DNA from: Kangiella aquimarina DSM 16071
GTDB lineage: Bacteria; Pseudomonadota; Gammaproteobacteria; Enterobacterales; Kangiellaceae
Assembly: GCF_000374105.1 (NCBI RefSeq)
Contig: NZ_KB893651.1
Coordinates: forward strand, 637,472-701,471
Length of the DNA stretch: 64,000 nt
Direction of reading: 5' to 3'
In this document: positions 1 to 8,111 of the stretch, piece after piece
Layout: every line of letters starts with the position of its first letter
Numbering within the stretch: the first letter of the stretch is position 1
Position numbers and translations under genes: made by a program
The notes under the pieces: model-generated
What the model saw: only the letters and a program-made list of their open reading frames with translations
The model's database searches: none
What the model was told of the DNA's origin: nothing

Positions 1-372
1 TTCTTTGATGCAAAAGAGAATTTTGAGCCCGCTATACCCGATTCCTTACTCCAGGGTGACCTGCTGCAATTTTGGGATAACTCAAGTGCCATTGATGAAT
101 ACTATGCTGAACTGTATCAGCAAGCAAAATCTCAAGGTGGCTTGCTTCGCTACATTGCGAGTTTAACCAAGCAGGAACTGAGCCTGAAGTTAGAAGTCAT
201 CCAGCCGGATCACCCTTTCGCAATTCTGAACCCTTGTGACAATGTTTTTGCCATTCGTAGTGAATGGTACAAGGACAACCCTTTAATTCTACAAGGCCCT
301 GGGGCTGGTCGTGAAGTAACTGCAGCAGGCGTTCTTAATGATCTTTGTGATTTACTAAGGAGTGTTGCATGA
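1..372 (+). CDS. metL: Bifunctional aspartokinase/homoserine dehydrogenase, C-terminal fragment (MetL-like)
   Basis: The frame is open from base 1, so this is the last ~123 residues of a longer protein cut by the window edge. The C-terminal motif around QGPGAGREVTAAGV is the conserved end of homoserine dehydrogenase, which reduces aspartate semialdehyde to homoserine with NAD(P)H. The stop codon overlaps the metF start (ATGA, 369-372), implying translational coupling. The metL-metF order is that of the enterobacterial metBLF cluster, so MetL is favoured over ThrA or a stand-alone Hom. The kinase domain lies outside the window, so monofunctional Hom cannot be excluded. Confidence 0.8.
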   Translation, partial: FFDAKENFEPAIPDSLLQGDLLQFWDNSSAIDEYYAELYQQAKSQGGLLRYIASLTKQELSLKLEVIQPDHPFAILNPCDNVFAIRSEWYKDNPLILQGPGAGREVTAAGVLNDLCDLLRSVA

Positions 373-1295
373 ATCGAGCAGAACGTTTGTACTCGCATGT
401 TCAAGAACTGGAAAGGAACAACAATGATTTTGCCAGCCTTTCTGGCAACGTTAATATTTCTTTTGAATTTTTTCCGCCGCGTAGTGAGGATATGAATCAG
501 GTTTTGTGGCAGAGCATAAAGAAGCTGGAACCACTACAACCAGATTTTGTTTCTGTAACTTATGGAGCTGGTGCCAGTACTCGTGAGCGCACTCATGAAG
601 TGATTGAAAAGATTTTTACGGAGACCAGTTTGAATGCAGTGCCTCACTTAACATGTGTTGACGCTTCTGAGGCTGAAATTGAGCAAATTGCTCATCGCTA
701 TTGGGAAGTCGGTGTTCGCCATATTGTTGCTTTGCGTGGTGATCAACCTGAAAGCTCTGACATTCATAGTGGTGACTTTACCTACGCCACCGACTTGGTT
801 AAAAAATTAAAAAGTCTGTACGACTTTGATATCAGTGTTGCAGCCTATCCCGAAGTGCATCCGGAGGCAATGTCAGCTCAATCAGACTTTGAAAACCTTA
901 AGCGAAAAGTAGACGCTGGCGCCAGTCGAGCGATAACTCAATTCTTTTTTAATGCAGAACATTTCCTAAGACTTAGGGATAAATGTGTTCGTGATAATGT
1001 TGATGTGGAATTGATTCCGGGCATTTTGCCAGTAACTAATTTTTTACAGTTGTTGAAGTTTGCTCGTTTTACTCAGGTTGAGATTCCTGGCTGGATGCAT
1101 AAGCTGTACCAAGGGCTTGATCAGGATCCTATAACCCGGCAACTGATTGCATCGCACATTGCGATCGAGCAGGTAAAACTACTGGCTAAGGAAGGTATTA
1201 AGAACTTCCACTTTTATACCTTAAACCGTGCAGACCTAACCTATGCCATTTGTCATAGCTTAGGTAGAAGAGATTGTTTTGCAGCCGCGAGTTAG
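369..1295 (+). CDS. metF: 5,10-methylenetetrahydrofolate reductase
   Basis: MetF reduces 5,10-methylene-THF to 5-methyl-THF with FAD and NADH, giving the methyl donor for methionine synthase (metH lies at 8.1-11.8 kb). The protein is 308 aa, slightly longer than the ~296 aa E. coli enzyme because of a longer N-terminus. Family hallmarks are visible: SFEFFPPRS near residue 30 (catalytic Glu region), VTYGAGAS, ALRGDQP (flavin/folate loop) and QFFFNAEHF. The ATG overlaps the upstream metL stop by 4 nt, so the two are co-transcribed. A perfect inverted repeat follows the stop directly. Confidence 0.95.
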   Translation: MNRAERLYSHVQELERNNNDFASLSGNVNISFEFFPPRSEDMNQVLWQSIKKLEPLQPDFVSVTYGAGASTRERTHEVIEKIFTETSLNAVPHLTCVDASEAEIEQIAHRYWEVGVRHIVALRGDQPESSDIHSGDFTYATDLVKKLKSLYDFDISVAAYPEVHPEAMSAQSDFENLKRKVDAGASRAITQFFFNAEHFLRLRDKCVRDNVDVELIPGILPVTNFLQLLKFARFTQVEIPGWMHKLYQGLDQDPITRQLIASHIAIEQVKLLAKEGIKNFHFYTLNRADLTYAICHSLGRRDCFAAAS

Positions 1296-1320
1296 GATGC
1301 TGGTGACAACCACCAGCATC
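1296..1320 (+). terminator. Inverted repeat after metF, probable terminator
   Basis: A perfect 10-bp stem (GATGCTGGTG / CACCAGCATC) with a 5-nt loop begins one base after the metF stop. The following T tract is weak. The repeat sits between convergent metF (+) and cusA (-), so it may serve both directions. Confidence 0.6.
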
Positions 1321-1329
1321 TTAATCGAC

Positions 1330-4300
1330 TTAGTTTTGAATAGAGCGTGCGCGCCAGAGGTAATACACCAAAGGTAGAACGACGAGAGTCAATATTAAAG
1401 CACTTAACATACCGCCTACCATAGGCGTGGCGATTCCACTCATCAGTTCAGCACCAGTACCACCGCCAAGTAGAATCGGTAATAGACCTAATATGATTGA
1501 TGCAGCTGTCATCATAATTGGACGGACTCGTAATGACGCTCCATCAATAATGGCCTGTTTCAGCTGTTCTTTATCCAATTTAGTTGTGCTTGAATCAATC
1601 AGTTCTTTATACGACTGGTTGAGGTAGACCAGCATAATGACCCCAATCTCGACAGCCACACCTGCCAGTGCTATAAAGCCAACCCAGACTGCCACCGAAA
1701 AGTTTAAACCCATCAGGTAAGTCAGCCAAAGGCTTCCGACAATGGCCAGCGGCAGGGTGCCCATGATAATGATAACTTCCATCAAGTTTCTAAAACTTAA
1801 ATAGAGCAATACCATGATGATGGCTAAGGTCAGTGGTAACACATAGCTGAGCTTTTTCTCAGCTCTGAGCATGTATTCATACTGGCCAGCCCAATTCAGC
1901 GAGTAGCCAGCAGGCAGCTCCAGTTGTTCATTAACGACCTGCTGTGCTTGACTTACATAGTGACCGATATCGATATTGTCAATATCGACGAACACGGTGC
2001 CATTGATACGGGCATTTTCACTTTTGATGGCGGGTGGTCCATCGAGGATTTGAATGGTCGCTACATCGCCCAAAGCAATTCTTTGTCCAGCAGGTGTGAC
2101 AATCGGAAGCAGTGCCAGTTGTTCTGGTGAATCACGGTATTCCTGCGGATAACGGATATTCACGGGGTAACGCTCAAGGCCTTCAACCGTCTGTGTGATA
2201 TTCATACCACCAACTGCAGTCGAAATGACCTGCTGAATGTTTTTAATATTCAAGCCATAACGGGCAGCCTGTTCTCTATGAATATCAATATCCAGATAGC
2301 GCCCTCCAGCGACTCGTTCAGAGTAGACCGAAGCGGTTCCGGGTACCTTCTGTAATATTTGTTCCAGTTGTTTGCCAATACTTTCAATGACACTGAGGTC
2401 TGGCCCAGAAACTTTTATACCAACAGGTGTTTTAATGCCGGTAGCTAGCATATCGATGCGAGTTTTAATTGGCATTACCCAAGCATTTGAAAGTCCAGGT
2501 ATTCTTACCAAGTTTTCGAGCTCTTGCTTGATGCTGCTCGTAGTAACGCCTTCCCGCCATTGGTTCTTTGGTTTTAATTGAATAAAAGTTTCAATCATGG
2601 TTAATGGAGCCGGATCGGTCGCCGTGTCAGCACGTCCAATCTTACCAAAAACCGTTTTGACTTCGGGTACAGTCATTATTAGCTTATCAGTCTGCTGAAG
2701 TATTTCACGAGCTTCACCGATAGACAAACCAGGGTAGGTAGTAGGCATATACATCAGATCGCCTTCATCGAGTTCAGGCATAAACTCGCTACCGATTTTG
2801 GTTGCTGGCCATAAACCGACAATCATTAGCAAAGCAATGACACCTAATGTAGTTCTAGGAAAACGTAAGATTCTGGTGAGTACTGGTTTATATACCTGGC
2901 TTAAAGCTCTATTGATTGGGTTTTTGTTTTCAGGCCTGATTTTGCCACGTACAAAATACCCCATAAGTACTGGAACCAAAGTGATAGCCAAAGCAGCGGA
3001 AGCAGCCATAGCGTAAGTTTTGGTGAAGGCGAGCGGAGAGAACATACGTCCTTCCTGTGCCTCAAGTGTGAATACCGGAATAAAGCTAGCTGTGATGATG
3101 AGGAGGCTGAAAAATAATGCAGGCCCCACTTCGGTCGCTGACTGGCTAACAACTTCCCAGCGCTGCTTGCTGGTTAGCGTTTGATGCTCAGTCCTTGCTC
3201 GCTCAAGGTGTTTATGCATATTTTCAATCATCACAATAGCACCATCCACCATAGTACCAATGGCAATAGCTATTCCACCAAGTGACATGATATTGGCGTT
3301 GAGACCTTGCCAGTGCATGATAATAAATGCCGTTAAGATTCCAACTGGCAGACTGATAACGGCCACCAGTGATGAGCGGACATGGAACAGGAACACCATG
3401 CAAACCAGTGCAACAATTAACAGCTCTTCAATAAGTTTCTGCCACAAATTATCTACCGCGCGTTCAATCAGCCCGCTTCGGTCATAGACTGTAACCAGTT
3501 CAACACCTTGAGGAAGGCTTGATTGTAATTGAGCGAGTTTATCTTTTACGGCATTAATCGTTTGTTGGGCATTCTCGCCGAAACGCATGACTATAATGCC
3601 GCCAACAGTTTCACCTTGACCATTAAGTTCTGCGATACCGCGTCGCATCTGCGGGCCAACTGAAATGTCCGCCACATCTTTTAGCAACAGCGGAGTGCCT
3701 TGCTCGTTGACACCAAGTGGTATCAGTCCAATGTCTTCCTGATTTTTCAGATAACCGCTTGCTCTGACCATGTACTCGGCTTCGGCCATTTCAATAACTG
3801 ATGCACCAACTTCCTGATTGCTTTGTTGAATGGCTCGTTGGATTAAATCCAATGGGATTGAGTAGGCACGAAGTTTCTCAGGATCAACTTTGACCTGATA
3901 TTGTTTAACCATACCGCCAACGGTGGCGACTTCTGAAACACCATCGACGGTTTGAAGTTCATACTTTAAAAACCAGTCCTGTATGCTTCGTAACTGGCTG
4001 ATATCTTGTTGGCCACTTTTGTCGACCAATGCATAAAGGTATACCCAGCCGACGCCGGTAGCATCGGGACCAAGCTGGGGTTTTGCTGTTTCAGGTAGGC
4101 TAGGAGCAACCTGGCTTAAGTATTCCAAGACTCTTGAGCGTGCCCAATAGAGGTCGGTGTCTTCATCGAAAATGACATAAACATAAGAGTCACCAAAGAA
4201 TGAAAAGCCGCGTACCGTTTGTGCGCCTGGCACCGAAAGCATGGCAGTGGTTAACGGGTAAGTTACCTGATCCTCTACAACCTGAGGAGCTTGCCCTGGA

Positions 4301-4458
4301 TAACTGGTTTTTATTATGACCTGTACATCTGATAGGTCTGGTATCGCATCTACCGGTGTTTTCTTGAGGGAATAAATCCCAACACCAACAAGGATCAGTG
4401 TTGCCAGCAGGACGAAGAAACGATTATGAATTGACCAGCGAATAATGGATGCGATCAT
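1330..4458 (-). CDS. cusA: Heavy-metal efflux RND pump, Cu/Ag type (CusA-like)
   Basis: Inner-membrane proton-driven RND transporter of the HME family, 1042 aa, the usual CusA length. It begins with one N-terminal transmembrane helix (FFVLLATLILVGVGIYSL), followed by the large periplasmic loop, TM2-6, a second loop and TM8-12. GTMVDGAIVMIENMHKHL is the HME-type signature of the proton-relay helix. Methionines in YMPTTYPGLS, PLTMIETF and DMLATGIKTPVG occupy the places of the CusA Met triad (M573, M623, M672 in E. coli), which argues for Cu(I)/Ag(I) rather than Co/Zn/Cd (CzcA). The start overlaps the cusB stop (ATGA, 4455-4458), so it is the last gene of the efflux operon. Confidence 0.92.
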   Translation of the reverse strand: MIASIIRWSIHNRFFVLLATLILVGVGIYSLKKTPVDAIPDLSDVQVIIKTSYPGQAPQVVEDQVTYPLTTAMLSVPGAQTVRGFSFFGDSYVYVIFDEDTDLYWARSRVLEYLSQVAPSLPETAKPQLGPDATGVGWVYLYALVDKSGQQDISQLRSIQDWFLKYELQTVDGVSEVATVGGMVKQYQVKVDPEKLRAYSIPLDLIQRAIQQSNQEVGASVIEMAEAEYMVRASGYLKNQEDIGLIPLGVNEQGTPLLLKDVADISVGPQMRRGIAELNGQGETVGGIIVMRFGENAQQTINAVKDKLAQLQSSLPQGVELVTVYDRSGLIERAVDNLWQKLIEELLIVALVCMVFLFHVRSSLVAVISLPVGILTAFIIMHWQGLNANIMSLGGIAIAIGTMVDGAIVMIENMHKHLERARTEHQTLTSKQRWEVVSQSATEVGPALFFSLLIITASFIPVFTLEAQEGRMFSPLAFTKTYAMAASAALAITLVPVLMGYFVRGKIRPENKNPINRALSQVYKPVLTRILRFPRTTLGVIALLMIVGLWPATKIGSEFMPELDEGDLMYMPTTYPGLSIGEAREILQQTDKLIMTVPEVKTVFGKIGRADTATDPAPLTMIETFIQLKPKNQWREGVTTSSIKQELENLVRIPGLSNAWVMPIKTRIDMLATGIKTPVGIKVSGPDLSVIESIGKQLEQILQKVPGTASVYSERVAGGRYLDIDIHREQAARYGLNIKNIQQVISTAVGGMNITQTVEGLERYPVNIRYPQEYRDSPEQLALLPIVTPAGQRIALGDVATIQILDGPPAIKSENARINGTVFVDIDNIDIGHYVSQAQQVVNEQLELPAGYSLNWAGQYEYMLRAEKKLSYVLPLTLAIIMVLLYLSFRNLMEVIIIMGTLPLAIVGSLWLTYLMGLNFSVAVWVGFIALAGVAVEIGVIMLVYLNQSYKELIDSSTTKLDKEQLKQAIIDGASLRVRPIMMTAASIILGLLPILLGGGTGAELMSGIATPMVGGMLSALILTLVVLPLVYYLWRARSIQN

Positions 4459-6116
4459 TCCTTATTCTCCTCGTCAGTTGAACTATGGTCCATGGTCGAG
4501 TGGTCCATGGTCGAGTGGTCCATGGTCGAGTGGTCCATGGTCGAGTGGTCCATAGTCGAGTGGTCCATAGTCGAGTGGTCCATAGTCGAGTGGTCCATAG
4601 TCGAGTGGTCCATAGTCGAGTGGTCCATAGTCGAGTGGTCAACTTCTTCGTCCTGTTGTTTGTCATTCTGATCGGGAATGTGTATTTCGGTTATCATAAA
4701 ACTGCCATCAGATAATTTGCTGATTTCAATATGCACAGTCATCCCCGATTTTAACTGTGATAAATCAAGATCTTCCTGAGTGTTGAGATCCATGGTCATG
4801 GCCGGCCACTGCCATTGTTCAACAGGACCGTGACTAACATTCAGCATATTGTGATGTGCCATAACACTGTTGATAGTTGCTTCTACCCATATGGACTCGT
4901 TTTCATCCTCTTGACTGAGGCGTTTAAAGTCAGAGCTTTTACTGGATTCCGAATCAATCAAAAACTGTGCCGAGGTGACCACGCGGTCATCTTCTTCCAG
5001 ACCTTCAATGACTTCGAAGAATTTATCACCAGTAGCTCCCAGTAGAACTTCAACCGATTTAAATTTTCCATCACCTAAATCCAATACTACGCGATCCTGT
5101 TTTTGGGTTCGGATAACTGCTTCCTTAGGCACTAACAGCTGGCGTTTATCTGAGTCAGCATGAATAACGATCTGACTGAACATATTGGGCTTAAGTTTGT
5201 GATCAGGATTGTTGAATCGGATGCGAACACGCAAAGTTCGGTTGGTGCTATCAAGCGAAGGGTAGATATAATCAATTTCGCCTTTCCAGGATTGACCATT
5301 GAAGTAATCAAGGCTCATGGTCACCGGCAAACCGATCTTAAGGAGCTCAGCCTGTCTTTCAAAAACTTCTGCTTCAACCCACACCTGCTCCAACGTGCCA
5401 ATTGACATCATAGTTGTGCCAGGTTGTACGTAAAATCCTTCGCGAATGCTAAGCTGATCAATGACACCATCTTGGGGTGAATAAAAGGTAACGGTTTGCT
5501 TCACCTGACGCTTCTTGCCCAGTTGCTGTATGAATGACTCAGGTAATTGAAGAGCTCTTAGACGGTTACGAGCAGCCTGAATCAGTTCGCCACTGTTACG
5601 CTTTAATGCTAAAACATATTCTTCCTGAGCATTGACCAGCTGAGGTGAATAAAGCTCGTATAAAGGCTGGTCTTTTTTTACCGGATCACCGGATGCCTTT
5701 ACGAATAGCTTTTCGACCCAACCTTCAACTCTTGGGTGAATATGAATCAGCTGGTCTTGATTAAACTGCACATAGCCAACAGTTTTGATAGCATTGTTTA
5801 GCGTGCCGTATTTAACGGTATCGGTGCGAACGGCAATATTATTTTCCACTGCAGCAGAGATACTCACTGTACCAGGAGACTCTGAATCCTGAGCTTCCTC
5901 ATAAACGGGAACCAAATCCATACCCATAGGTGATTTACCGGGTTTATCTCGGCGATAATTCGGATCCATTGGGGCGACCCAATATAGCGGTTCTTTTGGG
6001 CCTGCATTGTTATTCGTTGAGGAACCTGAATCACCCAGCCAAGTGGAAAGAGATACACCCAAAACAGCACCAACAATTGCGGCACTAACGACTGTGGTCA
6101 AAGTTGATTTTTTCAT
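4455..6116 (-). CDS. cusB: CusB-type periplasmic adaptor fused to a CusF-like domain, with a (MDHST)10 tail
   Basis: Membrane-fusion protein (553 aa) linking the CusA pump to the outer-membrane factor. In order: N-terminal signal/anchor (~1-28); heavy-metal-binding domain ~44-76 (YWVAPMDPNYRRDKPGKSPM); lipoyl/beta-barrel/alpha-hairpin adaptor core ~90-395; and a CusF-like copper domain ~405-480, recognisable from VMAHHNMLNVSHGPVE and QWPAMTMDL (the H, W, M, M set of CusF). Last comes a tail of ten MDHST/DHSTM repeats ending DHSSTDEENKE. In E. coli CusF is a separate chaperone; here it is fused. The tail adds about ten Met and ten His residues and is presumably a periplasmic Cu(I)/Ag(I) sponge (inference). 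An AAGGT ribosome site precedes the ATG. Confidence 0.92.
   Translation of the reverse strand: MKKSTLTTVVSAAIVGAVLGVSLSTWLGDSGSSTNNNAGPKEPLYWVAPMDPNYRRDKPGKSPMGMDLVPVYEEAQDSESPGTVSISAAVENNIAVRTDTVKYGTLNNAIKTVGYVQFNQDQLIHIHPRVEGWVEKLFVKASGDPVKKDQPLYELYSPQLVNAQEEYVLALKRNSGELIQAARNRLRALQLPESFIQQLGKKRQVKQTVTFYSPQDGVIDQLSIREGFYVQPGTTMMSIGTLEQVWVEAEVFERQAELLKIGLPVTMSLDYFNGQSWKGEIDYIYPSLDSTNRTLRVRIRFNNPDHKLKPNMFSQIVIHADSDKRQLLVPKEAVIRTQKQDRVVLDLGDGKFKSVEVLLGATGDKFFEVIEGLEEDDRVVTSAQFLIDSESSKSSDFKRLSQEDENESIWVEATINSVMAHHNMLNVSHGPVEQWQWPAMTMDLNTQEDLDLSQLKSGMTVHIEISKLSDGSFMITEIHIPDQNDKQQDEEVDHSTMDHSTMDHSTMDHSTMDHSTMDHSTMDHSTMDHSTMDHSTMDHSTMDHSSTDEENKE
4491..4640. repeat. Ten perfect-phase 15-bp tandem repeats in cusB
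   Basis: Ten 15-bp units (CATRGTCGAGTGGTC on the + strand) lie head to tail, each coding for MDHST on the - strand. The first four units (4491-4550) carry CATGG (Thr codon ACC) and the next six (4551-4640) CATAG (ACT). The units are otherwise identical. This block structure points to recent slippage or unequal-crossover expansion of two founder units. All frames are open through the array, giving spurious ORFs on both strands. Confidence 0.98.
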
Positions 6117-6132
6117 AGTGTTACCTTGAAAT

Positions 6133-7488
6133 TTATTGCTCGGCCTGTGTGAACAGGTAATTTAATTGAACGACTGTTTTGAGGTAGTTCACCTCAACGG
6201 TCATGGCGTCGATTTTGGTATTCAGCTCTGCAATTCTAGCGCGCATGACTTCTGCAAAGTCACCCCGATCATTGGTGTAAGCATTAAGTGTCGATTCAGC
6301 TTGTTGCTGCATTTCCTGCAACAACTTGTTATTGAAAAGCTGACGTCTGCTATCAAGCTCAGCTAGCTGTCCTTGAAAATTTCGTACGCTGGCTAACATA
6401 TTTCTCAGCATTAACCATTTATCGGCTTTATATGCTTCTCGCTCTTTTATGCTTGAAGTAACCTGCTGGTCCTGACGGTTTTCCGTAAACAGCGGGACAT
6501 CGAAGCTGACGCCAACTGAGAAGAAGTCTGAGCGACTATTACCCATAGGATTATCATCACGGTATCCGTAACTGGCATTCAAATTCCACTGTGGTTTATA
6601 GCTCTGTTTTGCAAGTTCAATACTGGTATCGCTGGCTTTAATTTTCTGCTCAAACGCTACTAACTGTGGATGATTTGAAAGATGCTGAATTAGCTTTTCT
6701 GAATATTCATTCCTGTTCTCACTTAGCAAATGTTCACTACCTAAAGTGATTGCGGGTAGATTGTCTGGTAATTCAAATTCTCTCATCGCCCATTGAGAAT
6801 GATTCAAAGACGTTAACCACTCAACTAGTTGCGCTTTGTTACTAATTAACTGTTGTCTAAGTTGGCTTAATCGATCATCCAGTCGGGTCAATTCAACCTG
6901 AGCTCTAATGACATCCTGTTGGCTTGTTTGACCCATGGCGCTGGAATAGTTAATAGATGCTGTTTCTGCCAGCTGCTCGAAAAGAGGACGATCCTTTTCA
7001 ATCAATTCAATCGTTTGAGCTGTGAGAAAAATATCTAACCATAATTGGCTGATAGCAGCTTTTACTTTTGCTTTTCGATCCTGGCGTTGTAGCGGAAACT
7101 CCTGGCTTATTTGCTGGAGGCGTTTTTGTGACAAGGCAAGACTATCGCCACGAGGTAAAGCCTGTGTTACGCCAAATTTAAGTTGAGTCATAGCTTCCTG
7201 TGAAAAGTCAAAACTATCCACCGGTAAATTGGCTACAGAAATGGAAACCATGGGATCGGGTAAGCTTCCGGCAGCAGTACTTTGTGCACTGATTGATTGT
7301 TGGCGAAATTTGTTACTTTCTAGCCATGGATCATTATTTTGTGCAATTTGAACTGCCTGTTCCAATGTCAGCTGACTAGAGGCAACTGAGGAATTAGCAA
7401 CGGCCTCAGAATTGCCGAAAATGAGAACACTCATCAGGCAAAGAATGGTCAATACACTAGTATGGCCTTTTAAATCTTTTATGAACAT
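6133..7488 (-). CDS. cusC: Outer-membrane efflux protein (TolC/CusC family) of the Cu/Ag efflux system
   Basis: TolC-family channel, 451 aa, with an N-terminal signal sequence (~1-31, ending near EAVANS). It has two repeats of the outer-membrane efflux fold: LTLEQAVQIAQNNDPWLES opens the first, LIQHLSNHPQLVAFEQKIK the second, each with long coiled-coil helices rich in Gln and Leu. No lipobox Cys is seen, unlike E. coli CusC, so it is probably not lipidated. It starts at an ATG with a strong GGAGGAG site 4 nt upstream. The gap to cusB is 16 bp. It is the first large gene of the efflux trio and would complete a tripartite envelope-spanning pump. Confidence 0.88.
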   Translation of the reverse strand: MFIKDLKGHTSVLTILCLMSVLIFGNSEAVANSSVASSQLTLEQAVQIAQNNDPWLESNKFRQQSISAQSTAAGSLPDPMVSISVANLPVDSFDFSQEAMTQLKFGVTQALPRGDSLALSQKRLQQISQEFPLQRQDRKAKVKAAISQLWLDIFLTAQTIELIEKDRPLFEQLAETASINYSSAMGQTSQQDVIRAQVELTRLDDRLSQLRQQLISNKAQLVEWLTSLNHSQWAMREFELPDNLPAITLGSEHLLSENRNEYSEKLIQHLSNHPQLVAFEQKIKASDTSIELAKQSYKPQWNLNASYGYRDDNPMGNSRSDFFSVGVSFDVPLFTENRQDQQVTSSIKEREAYKADKWLMLRNMLASVRNFQGQLAELDSRRQLFNNKLLQEMQQQAESTLNAYTNDRGDFAEVMRARIAELNTKIDAMTVEVNYLKTVVQLNYLFTQAEQ

Positions 7489-7628
7489 ATCACTCCTCCA
7501 GCAGAGCGATTAACCAACGATGTTGGATTAAACTAAATGCTTATGAGTAGAGTGCTGAAGTACACTACCAACTCAGACTTAATGCTTGAGTCTATAAAGT
7601 CTTAAACTCAAGACGGATCTATGCTGTG

Positions 7629-8039
7629 TTAGTAGTTGATGGGTGGTCTATAAAGAGAGCTGGAGATTGAAACGATTGCTTGATCTGAGTACAAGTCAAT
7701 TGAGGAATTACGTTCGGCTGTCTGCGAATTAAAGTAAGGTTCAATCAGTAAGCCGGGAGTAGAGCAAGTGCTCATGTCACAGTTACCGTTGTCCTCGCAG
7801 CAGTCCATGGACAGAGCATCTGACTGACTCATATCTGAATGGTTCATCTGAGCATGGTTCATCACAGAGTGGTCCATGCCTGAATGCTGATCTGATTTGT
7901 CAGATATTAGAATGGGTGCTTGTTCATGAGTGCTCATACAAGGCATGTTAACCATAGCATTCGACTGGCCGATAAACGCCAGTAACGCTAATACTAAGGT
8001 TAATGTTTGTATCAGTTTATGCTGCACTTTAAGACTCAT
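7629..8039 (-). CDS. Small secreted Met/His-rich protein, likely copper-binding
   Basis: A 136-aa protein from ATG at 8039; a GTG 15 nt further upstream would add five residues but lies at the predicted transcript start. The N-terminus is a signal peptide (LIQTLTLVLALLAFIGQSNA). The centre holds HSGMDHSVMNHAQMNHSDM, the same MDHS-type metal-ligand motif as the cusB tail, followed by several Cys (CCEDNGNCDMSTC). No named family is recognised. It lies 140 bp upstream of cusC on the same strand, so it is probably the leading gene of the copper/silver operon and may buffer periplasmic metal (inference). Confidence 0.7.
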   Translation of the reverse strand: MSLKVQHKLIQTLTLVLALLAFIGQSNAMVNMPCMSTHEQAPILISDKSDQHSGMDHSVMNHAQMNHSDMSQSDALSMDCCEDNGNCDMSTCSTPGLLIEPYFNSQTAERNSSIDLYSDQAIVSISSSLYRPPINY

Positions 8040-8058
8040 GAATGTCCAAAACACTAAT

Positions 8059-8086
8059 AGGATAGCTTATTTTGGGTAAAGTTCAA
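8059..8086 (-). promoter_or_regulatory. Candidate sigma70 promoter of the copper efflux operon
   Basis: On the - strand TTGAAC (8086-8081) and TATCCT (8064-8059) are 16 bp apart, placing the transcript start near 8052, just upstream of the ATG at 8039. No clear CueR-type 19-bp spacer or dyad is seen. Confidence 0.45.
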
Positions 8087-8111
8087 AACTTCTGGTGCGT
8101 TAATGTCATAA

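Noticed and set aside
4491-4640. CRISPR array
   Set aside because: Units are 15 bp, directly adjacent with no spacers, and lie inside a gene.
4424-4715. Repetitive ORFs on both strands over the cusB repeats (TTRLW and VHGRV repeats)
   Set aside because: A 15-bp unit without stops keeps every frame open; only the MDHST frame continues a recognised protein.
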